Shown one piece after another: positions 54,298 through 62,474 of a stretch of 64,000 nt of DNA (the stretch's first letter is position 1; each line of letters opens with the position of its first letter). A model generated the notes under the pieces. It was given only the letters and a program-made list of their open reading frames with translations, was not told the DNA's origin and did no database searches. The stretch is from NCBI RefSeq assembly GCF_900104255.1, contig NZ_FNKZ01000001.1, forward strand, positions 960,001 through 1,024,000, given 5' to 3'. This DNA is from Pseudoxanthomonas sp. CF385 (lineage in GTDB: Bacteria; Pseudomonadota; Gammaproteobacteria; Xanthomonadales; Xanthomonadaceae). The position numbers and the translations under genes are program-made.

Positions 54298-57200
54298 ATG
54301 ATCGTCCTCGAAGGCCAATCGGCCTTGTCGCATTTCCGCCGCGCGCGGCTCGAATCCAAGCTCCAGTCCCTCGTTCCCGAAGTCCGCGTCCGCGGCGCCT
54401 GGCACGTGTACTTCGTCGAAGCCGAACCCGGCGCCACGCCCGATCCGGCCATCCTGCGCCGCGTGCTGCAGGCCAATGACGCGGATGCGCCGTCGGCATC
54501 CGGTACCGTCTCCCGCTTCGTCACGCCCCGCCTGGGCACGCTGTCGCCCTGGGCTAGCAAGGCCACCGAGCTGCTGCGCGGCGCCGGCCAGCCGGTCAAG
54601 CGCGTCGAGCGCGGCCTGCGCATCGACCTGGAAGGCTGGGACGACAGCTCGCCGGCACTGGCCAAGGCGCTGCACGACCCGATGACGCAATCCCTGCTCG
54701 CGAGCCGCGAACAGGCGCAGGCGCTCTTCGCCGCGCCGGCGCGCGGCGCACTGGAGCGCATCCCGCTGGCGCAGCTGGAGGCCGCCAACGCGCGCCTCGG
54801 CCTGGCGCTGGCCGAGGACGAGATCGACTACCTGCGCACGCGCTACACCGAACTCGGCCGCGATCCGTCGGACGTCGAACTGATGATGTTCGCGCAGGCG
54901 AATTCGGAGCACTGCCGCCACAAGATCTTCAACGCCAGCTGGACCATCGACGGCAAGGAGCAGGACCGTTCCCTGTTCCGGATGATCAAACACACCCACG
55001 CGCAGACGCCGGAGCACACGCTCAGCGCGTACAGCGACAACGCCGCCGTGATCGAGGGCTACGCGTCGGCGCGCTTCCGGCCCGATGCCGGCGGCCAGTA
55101 CCGCCTGGAAGCGACGGTCGATTCGGCGTTCTGCATCAAGGTCGAGACCCATAACCATCCCACCGCGATCGCGCCGTTCCCGGGCGCGAGCACCGGTGCC
55201 GGCGGCGAGATCCGCGACGAGGGCGCTACCGGTCGCGGCGGCAAGCCCAAGGCCGGCCTGACCGGCTTCTCGGTCTCGCACCTGCGCATCCCCACGCTGC
55301 CGCAACCGTGGGAGGCGCCCCGCGCGCTGAACCCGCGCATGGCGCCGGCGCTGGAGATCATGCTCGACGGCCCGCTCGGCGGCGCGGCGTTCAACAACGA
55401 ATTCGGCCGGCCAAACCTGCTGGGCTACTTCCGCAGTTTCGAACTGCCGGAAGGCGACGCCCTGACCCGCGCCTACGACAAGCCGATCATGCTGGCCGGC
55501 GGGCTCGGCGCGATCGACCGCATCCAGGTGGAGAAGAAGACGCTGTCGGCCGGCGATGCGGTGATCGTGCTCGGCGGTCCGGCGATGCTGATCGGGCTGG
55601 GCGGCGGCGCCGCCAGTTCGGTGGCCTCCGGCGAGAGCGCGGAGGAACTGGATTTCGCCAGCGTGCAGCGCGACAACCCGGAGATGGAGCGCCGCTGCCA
55701 GGAAGTCATCGACCGCTGCGTGGCGATGGGCGAGGACAATCCGATCCTGTGGTTCCACGATGTCGGCGCGGGCGGCCTGTCCAACGCGATCCCCGAACTG
55801 CTGCACGACTCGGGCGTCGGCGGCGTGATCGACCTGGGCAAGGTGCCCAGCGACGACCCCTCGCTGTCGCCGATGCAGTTGTGGTGCAACGAGTCGCAGG
55901 AGCGCTACGTGCTGGGCGTGCCGCAGGCGCGCCTGGCCGAGTTCGCGGCGCTGTGCGCGCGCGAGCGCTGCCCGTTCGCCGCCGTCGGCGTGGCGACGAA
56001 GGAAGAACACCTGGTGGTCGCCTACGGCGCCACGCCCGGCAACACCCCCGCGGATGCGCCCATCGATTTGCCGATGGACGTGCTGTTCGGCAAGCCGCCG
56101 AAGATGCACCGCGACACCGCGCACCCGGCGCCGCCGAAGTGGCCCGCGCTGCGGACCGACACGCTGGACCTACATGAAGCCGGCCTACGCGTGTTGGCGC
56201 ACCCGACCGTGGCGGCCAAGCAGTTCCTGATCACGATCGGCGACCGCAGCGTCGGCGGCCTGACCGCGCGCGACCAGCTGGTCGGTCCGTGGCAGATGCC
56301 GGTGGCCGACTGCGCGATCACGCTGAGCGGATACGAAGGCTACGTGGGCGAAGCGATGGCCATCGGCGAACGCACGCCGCTGGCGCTGCTCGACGCCGCG
56401 GCCGCGGCCCGCATGGCGGTGGGCGAAGCGATCACCAACCTGTGCGCGGCGCCGGTGCAATCGCTGCATCGCGTGAAACTGTCGGCCAACTGGATGGCCG
56501 CCTGCGGCCACGCCGGTGAGGATGCGCTGCTGTTCGACGCGGTGAAGGCCGTGGGCATGGAGCTGTGCCCCGAGCTGGACATCAGCATCCCGGTGGGTAA
56601 GGACTCGCTGTCGATGCAGGCGCAATGGCACAGCGATGGCGAGGCGCAGAAGTCCGTGTCGCCGGTCTCGCTGATCATCAGTGCGTTCGCGCCGGTCACC
56701 GACGTGCGCCAGCAACTCACGCCGCTGCTGGCGCGTGAAGAGGACAGCGACCTGTGGCTGATCGGCCTGGGCGCCGGCAAGAAGCGCCTCGGCGGTTCGG
56801 TGCTGGCGCAGGTCCATCCGCAGTCGGGCGGTGACGGCGCGTGGCCGGCGTTCGCCGGCGAGGGCGTACCCGATCTGGACGATCCGCAGCGCCTGCGCGA
56901 TTTCTTCCACCTGATCGCCGATGCGCGCGACGCCGGCGTACTGCTGGCCTACCACGACCGCAGCGACGGCGGCGCCTTCGCCGCGTTGTGCGAAATGGCG
57001 TTCGCCTCGCACGTGGGCCTGGACATCAACCTGGACGGCTGGGGCGACGATCCCTTCCGCACGCTGTTCGCCGAAGAGCTCGGCGCCGTCGTGCAGGTGG
57101 CCGCGGAAGACCGCGCCGCCTTCGCCGACCTGGTCGAGCGCCACGCGTTGACCGAGTGCGCGCAGCGCATCGCGCGGCCGACGACGGCCGCCGTGGTGCG

Positions 57201-58182
57201 CGTGCAGCAGGAAGGCGACGTGCTGGCCGAATGGCGTTGGGAAGAGCTGTTCGATGCCTGGTGGTCGGTCACCCACGCCATGCAGAAGCTGCGCGACAAC
57301 CCGGACGCGGCGGACCAGGAGCGCGAGGTCGCGCGCCAGTTCGGTCGCACCGGCCTGAAGCCGAAGCTGTCGTTCGATGCCGGCGAGGATATCGCCGCAC
57401 CTTTCATCGCCACCGGCAAGCGCCCGAAGGTGGCGATCCTGCGCGAGCAGGGCGTCAACGGCCAGATCGAGATGGCCTCCGCGTTCACGCGCGCCGGCTT
57501 CGACGCGTTCGACGTGCACATGAGCGACCTGATCGCAGGCCGCGTGGCGCTGGCGGATTTCAGCGGCCTCGCCGCCTGCGGCGGCTTCAGCTACGGCGAC
57601 GTGCTGGGCGCGGGCCGCGGCTGGGCGACGTCGATCCTGGAGCGCAGCGACCTGCGCGATGCCTTCGCGGCGTTCTTCGCCCGCGCGGACACGTTCTCGC
57701 TGGGTGTCTGCAACGGCTGCCAGATGATGAGCCAGTTGAAGGACATCATCCCCGGTGCGCAGCACTGGCCGACGTTCCTGCGCAACCAGAGCGAGCAGTT
57801 CGAAGCGCGCGTGGCCTTGCTGGAAGTGCAGGAATCGCCGTCGGTGTTCTTCCGCGGCATGGCCGGTTCGCGCATCCCGGTGGCGGTGGCGCACGGCGAG
57901 GGCCGCGCGCAGTTCGACGGCGCCGTCGACCAGGCCGCCGCGCGCGTGGCGTTGCGCTACGTGGACGGCGACGGCCAGGTGGCCACGCTGTATCCGCAGA
58001 ACCCCAACGGCTCGCCCGACGGCATCACCGGCCTTACCAGCGACGACGGCCGCGCGACCATCCTGATGCCGCATCCGGAACGCACGCCGCGCAGTGCCAA
58101 CCACAGCTGGCATCCGGCCGGGTGGCCGGACGACTCGCCGTGGTTGCGCATGTTCCGCAACGCGCGGGTGTGGGTGGGTTGA
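54298..58182 (+). CDS. purL: Phosphoribosylformylglycinamidine synthase (large single-chain type)
   Basis: 1294 residues, the gammaproteobacterial single-chain form that joins the synthetase and glutaminase. The central synthetase has [19 protein letters not shown] (near residue 205), [20 protein letters not shown] and the second AIR-synthase-like half. The C-terminal glutamine amidotransferase has [13 protein letters not shown] with its catalytic cysteine and the [14 protein letters not shown] end. It makes FGAM in purine synthesis. A PurR-type operator was not found in the 79-base upstream gap. Confidence 0.97.
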   Translation: MIVLEGQSALSHFRRARLESKLQSLVPEVRVRGAWHVYFVEAEPGATPDPAILRRVLQANDADAPSASGTVSRFVTPRLGTLSPWASKATELLRGAGQPVKRVERGLRIDLEGWDDSSPALAKALHDPMTQSLLASREQAQALFAAPARGALERIPLAQLEAANARLGLALAEDEIDYLRTRYTELGRDPSDVELMMFAQANSEHCRHKIFNASWTIDGKEQDRSLFRMIKHTHAQTPEHTLSAYSDNAAVIEGYASARFRPDAGGQYRLEATVDSAFCIKVETHNHPTAIAPFPGASTGAGGEIRDEGATGRGGKPKAGLTGFSVSHLRIPTLPQPWEAPRALNPRMAPALEIMLDGPLGGAAFNNEFGRPNLLGYFRSFELPEGDALTRAYDKPIMLAGGLGAIDRIQVEKKTLSAGDAVIVLGGPAMLIGLGGGAASSVASGESAEELDFASVQRDNPEMERRCQEVIDRCVAMGEDNPILWFHDVGAGGLSNAIPELLHDSGVGGVIDLGKVPSDDPSLSPMQLWCNESQERYVLGVPQARLAEFAALCARERCPFAAVGVATKEEHLVVAYGATPGNTPADAPIDLPMDVLFGKPPKMHRDTAHPAPPKWPALRTDTLDLHEAGLRVLAHPTVAAKQFLITIGDRSVGGLTARDQLVGPWQMPVADCAITLSGYEGYVGEAMAIGERTPLALLDAAAAARMAVGEAITNLCAAPVQSLHRVKLSANWMAACGHAGEDALLFDAVKAVGMELCPELDISIPVGKDSLSMQAQWHSDGEAQKSVSPVSLIISAFAPVTDVRQQLTPLLAREEDSDLWLIGLGAGKKRLGGSVLAQVHPQSGGDGAWPAFAGEGVPDLDDPQRLRDFFHLIADARDAGVLLAYHDRSDGGAFAALCEMAFASHVGLDINLDGWGDDPFRTLFAEELGAVVQVAAEDRAAFADLVERHALTECAQRIARPTTAAVVRVQQEGDVLAEWRWEELFDAWWSVTHAMQKLRDNPDAADQEREVARQFGRTGLKPKLSFDAGEDIAAPFIATGKRPKVAILREQGVNGQIEMASAFTRAGFDAFDVHMSDLIAGRVALADFSGLAACGGFSYGDVLGAGRGWATSILERSDLRDAFAAFFARADTFSLGVCNGCQMMSQLKDIIPGAQHWPTFLRNQSEQFEARVALLEVQESPSVFFRGMAGSRIPVAVAHGEGRAQFDGAVDQAAARVALRYVDGDGQVATLYPQNPNGSPDGITGLTSDDGRATILMPHPERTPRSANHSWHPAGWPDDSPWLRMFRNARVWVG

Positions 58183-58274
58183 ACCCGTGGCCCGCGACGA
58201 CGCGGGCCACGCCGGCCGAACGCGCCACCTGATACAGTCCGGGCCGATAGCGTCAACAGGCTCTAGGAACCCCC

Positions 58275-59987
58275 GTGAACGCAGCCGTGTCCGACCCCTC
58301 GCTTTCCGCTGATGAGCGCATCGTCGCGGCGCTGCTCGCCCGGGGGCGGCTGAAGGAAACCGACCTGGTGCGTGCGCGCCGGTTGCAGGAAGAGACCGGT
58401 GGCAGCCTGCTCGCGCTGCTGTCGCGGCTGGGCCTGGTGTCCGAACGCGACCACGCCGAGACCGTCGCCGACGTGCTCGGCCTGCCGCTGGTCAGCGCCA
58501 AGGATGCGCCGGACGCGCCGCCGGAATCGGTGGTGCTGTCGCAGCGCTTCCTCAAGCAGTTCCACGTCTGTCCGGTGGGCGAGGGCGAGCACCACGTGGA
58601 CGTGCTGATGGCCGATCCGCAGGACGCCTACACGCTGGACGCCGTCCGCCTGGCCACCGGCCGCGGCGTGCGCCCGCGCGTGGCCCTCCGCTCGGAGATC
58701 GACGACCTGGTCGAGCGGTACTACGGCCAGGGCCGCAGCGCGATGGGCGCCATCGTCGAGAATGCCGACGGCGACGCCACCGCCGATCTGGACGACGTCG
58801 AGCACCTGCGTGACCTCGCCTCCGAGGCGCCGGTCATCCGCCTGGTCAACCTGGTGATCCAGCGCGCCGTGGAACTGCGCGCCTCGGACATCCACATCGA
58901 GCCCTTCGAGAACCGGCTGAAGGTGCGTTACCGCATCGACGGCGTGCTGGAAGAGGGCGAGAGCCCGCCGGCCAACCTCACCGCGGCCGTGATCAGCCGC
59001 GTGAAGATCATGGCCAAGCTCAACATCGCCGAGCGCCGCCTGCCGCAGGACGGCCGCATCATGCTGCGCGTGCAGGGCAAGGAACTCGACCTGCGCGTGT
59101 CCACCGTGCCCACCGCGCACGGCGAGAGCGTGGTGATGCGCCTGCTCGATCGCGAGACCGTGGTCTTCGACTTCAAGCGATTGGGCTTCACCGATGCCTT
59201 CCTGCCGCAGTTCCAGAAGGTGCTGGAGCAGCCGCACGGCATCCTGCTGGTCACCGGCCCCACCGGTTCGGGCAAGACGACCACGCTGTACACCGCGTTG
59301 AGCAAGCTCAACACCAGCGACGTGAAGATCATCACCGTCGAGGATCCGGTCGAATACCAGATCGAAGGCATCAACCAGATCCAGGCCAAGCCGCAGATCG
59401 GGCTGGATTTCGCCAGCGCGCTGCGCAGCATCGTGCGCCAGGACCCGGACATCATCATGATCGGCGAAATGCGCGACCTGGAAACCGCGCGGATCGCGAT
59501 CCAGTCCGCGCTGACCGGCCACCTGGTGCTGTCCACGCTGCACACCAACAACGCGTCCGGCGGCATCACCCGCCTGCTCGACATGGGCGTGGAGGACTAT
59601 CTGCTGACCTCCACCGTCAACGGCATCCTCGCCCAGCGCCTGGTGCGCCGGCTGGAGTTGTCCAACGCCGAGCGCTATCCGGCGTCGCCGGAGGAGATCG
59701 AGAAGTTCGGCCTGCGCCGGTTCCAGCCGGAGGGCGAGATCTTCCTGTTCCGGCCGCGGGCATCGGCCGCGGCGCCGACGGGTTACCTGGGCCGCACCAC
59801 GATCATGGAATTCCTGGTCATGAGCGACGAGATCCGCCGCGCGGTGATGCGGCATGCCGGCATGGGCGAGATCGAACAGCTTGCGCGCGAGGCGGGCATG
59901 CGCACGATGTACGAGGACGGCATCGCGAAGGCGCTGGCCGGCGAGACCACGATCGAGGAAGTGCTGCGGGTCACCGAGGAGGGTTGA
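58275..59987 (+). CDS. gspE: Type II secretion system ATPase GspE (XpsE-like)
   Basis: 570 residues. N-terminal N1E/N2 domains (binding GspL) are followed by the motor with Walker A GPTGSGKTT at 328-336, the Asp box ITVEDPVEYQIEGINQ, Walker B DPDIIMIGEMRDLETA and the His box LSTLHTNNA. The zinc-binding CxxC pair that many GspE proteins carry near residue 460 is absent; only C99 was seen in the whole protein. As I recall, the Xanthomonas XpsE also lacks it. No gspF-N genes follow in this window. Confidence 0.9.
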   Translation: MNAAVSDPSLSADERIVAALLARGRLKETDLVRARRLQEETGGSLLALLSRLGLVSERDHAETVADVLGLPLVSAKDAPDAPPESVVLSQRFLKQFHVCPVGEGEHHVDVLMADPQDAYTLDAVRLATGRGVRPRVALRSEIDDLVERYYGQGRSAMGAIVENADGDATADLDDVEHLRDLASEAPVIRLVNLVIQRAVELRASDIHIEPFENRLKVRYRIDGVLEEGESPPANLTAAVISRVKIMAKLNIAERRLPQDGRIMLRVQGKELDLRVSTVPTAHGESVVMRLLDRETVVFDFKRLGFTDAFLPQFQKVLEQPHGILLVTGPTGSGKTTTLYTALSKLNTSDVKIITVEDPVEYQIEGINQIQAKPQIGLDFASALRSIVRQDPDIIMIGEMRDLETARIAIQSALTGHLVLSTLHTNNASGGITRLLDMGVEDYLLTSTVNGILAQRLVRRLELSNAERYPASPEEIEKFGLRRFQPEGEIFLFRPRASAAAPTGYLGRTTIMEFLVMSDEIRRAVMRHAGMGEIEQLAREAGMRTMYEDGIAKALAGETTIEEVLRVTEEG

Positions 59988-59989
59988 GC

Positions 59990-60439
59990 ATGACGAAGAT
60001 CGGGATGCGCGCGTGCCTGGTGGCGGTCCTGCTGATGGCGCTGCCTGCCGCCGCCAGGGACAAGGTCCCGCGCACGCTCGCGCGCGCCGAACTGCCGCAC
60101 GGCTTCGCGATCGGCAGCGGTTCTCCGGTGCTGGCGCTGCAGGTGGAGGTCGCCGACGGCAAGGTGGCGTCCTGGAGCCCGGCGGGCGAGGGCACCGGCA
60201 ACCTGCGCGGCACGCGCAGCGGCGACGCGGCGCAGACCACGCTGATGGTCTCCAGCGCGCTGCAAGAGGCGATCAAGTTCGACCTCTACGTGTCCACCGA
60301 CGGCGAGCGGTTCGAGTACGCCAGCACCTGCGGCGTGACCCCGGGCGTGTCCTCGTTCGAGATGTGGGAGCGGCCGATCGCGGCGTTCGCGATGGGCAAT
60401 CCGCGGGTGTTGCCGAAAGGGCGCATGGACTGCGACTGA
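59990..60439 (+). CDS. Small exported protein of unknown function
   Basis: 149 residues. A signal peptide (ACLVAVLLMALPAAA) precedes a predicted beta-rich domain with HGFAIGSGSPVLALQVEVADGKV, FDLYVSTDGERFEYASTC and the C-terminal cysteine. I do not recognise the family. Two cysteines remain in the mature part (near residues 111 and 148), so a disulfide is possible. The ATG at 59990 is two bases after the gspE stop, so the genes are probably co-transcribed and the protein could be a secretion-related or periplasmic factor (inference). Confidence 0.65.
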   Translation: MTKIGMRACLVAVLLMALPAAARDKVPRTLARAELPHGFAIGSGSPVLALQVEVADGKVASWSPAGEGTGNLRGTRSGDAAQTTLMVSSALQEAIKFDLYVSTDGERFEYASTCGVTPGVSSFEMWERPIAAFAMGNPRVLPKGRMDCD

Positions 60440-60470
60440 GCGCGTCCACGATCACGACGCAGCTTCCGAA

Positions 60471-60495
60471 GGCCCGGCCCACGCCGGGCCTTTTT
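60471..60495 (+). terminator. Intrinsic terminator after the gspE unit
   Basis: GGCCCGG (60471-60477) pairs with CCGGGCC (60484-60490) around CCCACG, followed by TTTTT. Confidence 0.88.
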
Positions 60496-60531
60496 CATGC
60501 CGCGGCTCCTTCGCTGCACTGCGGCTTTCCG

Positions 60532-60559
60532 TTGCGCCCCCCGTAAGGAAAAATACCCT
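60532..60559 (+). promoter_or_regulatory. Probable promoter of the GH43 gene
   Basis: TTGCGC at 60532-60537 and TACCCT at 60554-60559 are separated by 16 bases. The predicted start of transcription falls inside the palindromic operator that follows. Confidence 0.4.
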
Positions 60560-60561
60560 CG

Positions 60562-60575
60562 TGTAAACGTTTACA
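60562..60575. promoter_or_regulatory. LacI-family operator, perfect 14-bp palindrome
   Basis: TGTAAACGTTTACA is a perfect palindrome with the central CG typical of LacI/GalR-family sites. It stands 10 bases before the ATG of the GH43 gene and just after the -10, where a bound repressor would block initiation. The cognate regulator gene is not in the window. Confidence 0.85.
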
Positions 60576-60585
60576 TGGGGGTGCG

Positions 60586-62433
60586 ATGGACAGGGTCCGG
60601 ATCGTTGCGATGGGGATGGCAGCGGCGTCCTGCCTGGCGATGGCCGACGGGGCCCGTGGCGCGGAACGACGCACCTACGCGAATCCCATCGACATCGACT
60701 ACCGCTACAACTTCGAGCAGGAAAGCCGCGGCATTTCCTACCGCACCGGTGCCGACCCGGTCGTGGTCCGGCATGGCGATGCCTACTACCTGTTCCAGAC
60801 GCTGGCGGACGGCTACTGGCGCTCCACCGATCTGGTGGACTGGCAGTTCATCGCGCCCAGCCGCTGGCCGTTCGACAGCATGGTCGCGCCTGCGGTGATC
60901 TCCGACGGCGATCGTCTGATCCTCATGCGGTCCCTGTTCTCGCCGGGGGCGGTGCTGGTGTCGCGCGATCCCGCCAAGGGCCGTTTCGATTTCCTCACCC
61001 GCATGCTGCCGGAGCTGCCGAACGCGGTGCCCCCGGGGCGCGATGTCGGCTTGCCCGGTTGGCGCAATGGCGATCCGCAACCGGAAAAGGTGCCGCCCGG
61101 GCCGTGGGATCCCGCGTTCTTCAAGGACGACGACGGGCGCTGGTACCTCTACTGGGGCTCGTCGGACACGTTCCCGCTGTACGGCATCGAGCTCGACGTG
61201 TCGAAGGGCATGCGCTACCTCGGCACGCCGCGCGCGCTGCTGGCGCTGGATCCCGAGACGCATGGTTGGGAACGCTTCGGCCAGGACCATCGCGGCGCGT
61301 TCTTCCCCGACGGCAAACCGGTCGGCAACTACATGGAAGGCGCATGGATGACCAAGGTGGGCGGGCGCTATTACCTGCAGTACGGCGCACCGGGCACCGA
61401 GCACAACGCCTACGCGACCGGCACCTATGTCGGCGACAGTCCGCTGGGGCCGTTCGAGTACGCGCCCTACAATCCGGTGGGCTACAAGCCGGGCGGTTTC
61501 GTGCAGGGCGCGGGGCACGGCTCCACCTTCCAGGATCTTCACGGCAACTGGTGGAACACGGGCACGCCGTGGCTGGGCCGCAACTGGACGTTCGAGCGGC
61601 GCATCGCGATGTTTCCCGCGGCCTTCAGCGACGACGGCCAGATGTCGGTCAGCACGCGCTTCGGCGACTTCCCGCACTACGTGCCGGATGGTCCGAACGC
61701 GGATCCGGAGGCACTGTTCACCGGCTGGATGCTGCTCTCGTACCGCAAGCGCGCGATGGCTTCCAGCACACGGGACGGCTTCAGCGCCGGCGATGTCACC
61801 GACGAGAACCCGCGCACGCTCTGGGTGGCCGGGAAGAACGAGGCCGGGCAGACCCTGGACGTGGATCTCGGTGCCGTGAAGACGCTGCGCGCGGTGCAGG
61901 TGAACTTCGGCGACTACGAATCCGGGCGCTTCGGCGACGCCGACGACATCTATACCGAATTCACGCTCGAGCATTCGCTGGACGGCCGGCACTGGCAGCC
62001 GCTCGCGGCCACGCCGGCGACACGTCGGGACAGGCCGAACGCCTACTTCCCGTTGCCCGCACCCGTGCGCACGCGGTACGTGCGTTACGTGCACGGGCAC
62101 GTGGGCGCCGCACACCTCGCCATCAGCGACCTGCGCATATTCGGTCATGCGGACGGGCGCGTGCCGGTCGCGCCGCGGCAGGTGACGGCCCGGCGCGATG
62201 CCGATCCGCGCAATGCGTTCGTGCGCTGGCGACCGGTGAAAGGGGCGGTGGGCTACAACGTGCGTTGGGGCATCGCACCCGATCGCCTGAATTCGACGTA
62301 CCAGGTGTTCGCCGACCAGCCCACCCAGCTCGAGCTGCGTGCGCTCAGCCGCGGCGTGGGGTATCACGTCGCCGTGGAGGCATTCGACGAGAACGGCGTG
62401 TCCGCGCCGAGCCCGACGGTCGCTGTCCCCTGA
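60586..62433 (+). CDS. Secreted family 43 glycoside hydrolase with C-terminal F5/8-type and fibronectin-type domains
   Basis: 615 residues. A signal peptide (ASCLAMADGARG) is followed by a five-bladed propeller with candidate catalytic residues D57 (TGADPVVVRHGD), D175 (WDPAFFKDDDGRW) and E251 (NYMEGAWMTKVGG). This is the usual GH43 triad order. An F5/8-type C-like domain follows from about residue 395 (DENPRTLWVAG; LRAVQVNFGDYESGRFG). A final fibronectin type III-like part has AFVRWRPVKGAVGYNVRWG. The substrate is probably a plant or bacterial glycan containing arabinose or xylose, but this is not shown. A LacI-type operator overlaps its promoter. Confidence 0.85.
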   Translation: MDRVRIVAMGMAAASCLAMADGARGAERRTYANPIDIDYRYNFEQESRGISYRTGADPVVVRHGDAYYLFQTLADGYWRSTDLVDWQFIAPSRWPFDSMVAPAVISDGDRLILMRSLFSPGAVLVSRDPAKGRFDFLTRMLPELPNAVPPGRDVGLPGWRNGDPQPEKVPPGPWDPAFFKDDDGRWYLYWGSSDTFPLYGIELDVSKGMRYLGTPRALLALDPETHGWERFGQDHRGAFFPDGKPVGNYMEGAWMTKVGGRYYLQYGAPGTEHNAYATGTYVGDSPLGPFEYAPYNPVGYKPGGFVQGAGHGSTFQDLHGNWWNTGTPWLGRNWTFERRIAMFPAAFSDDGQMSVSTRFGDFPHYVPDGPNADPEALFTGWMLLSYRKRAMASSTRDGFSAGDVTDENPRTLWVAGKNEAGQTLDVDLGAVKTLRAVQVNFGDYESGRFGDADDIYTEFTLEHSLDGRHWQPLAATPATRRDRPNAYFPLPAPVRTRYVRYVHGHVGAAHLAISDLRIFGHADGRVPVAPRQVTARRDADPRNAFVRWRPVKGAVGYNVRWGIAPDRLNSTYQVFADQPTQLELRALSRGVGYHVAVEAFDENGVSAPSPTVAVP

Positions 62434-62440
62434 AGAAAGA

Positions 62441-62467
62441 CGGGGTCCGGCGGGATGCCGGACCCCG
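62441..62467. terminator. Hairpin between convergent GH43 and adhesin genes
   Basis: CGGGGTCCGGC (62441-62451) pairs with GCCGGACCCCG (62457-62467) around GGGAT. There is no T-run. It is likely to end transcripts from both sides. Confidence 0.65.
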
Positions 62468-62474
62468 CTGCGGG

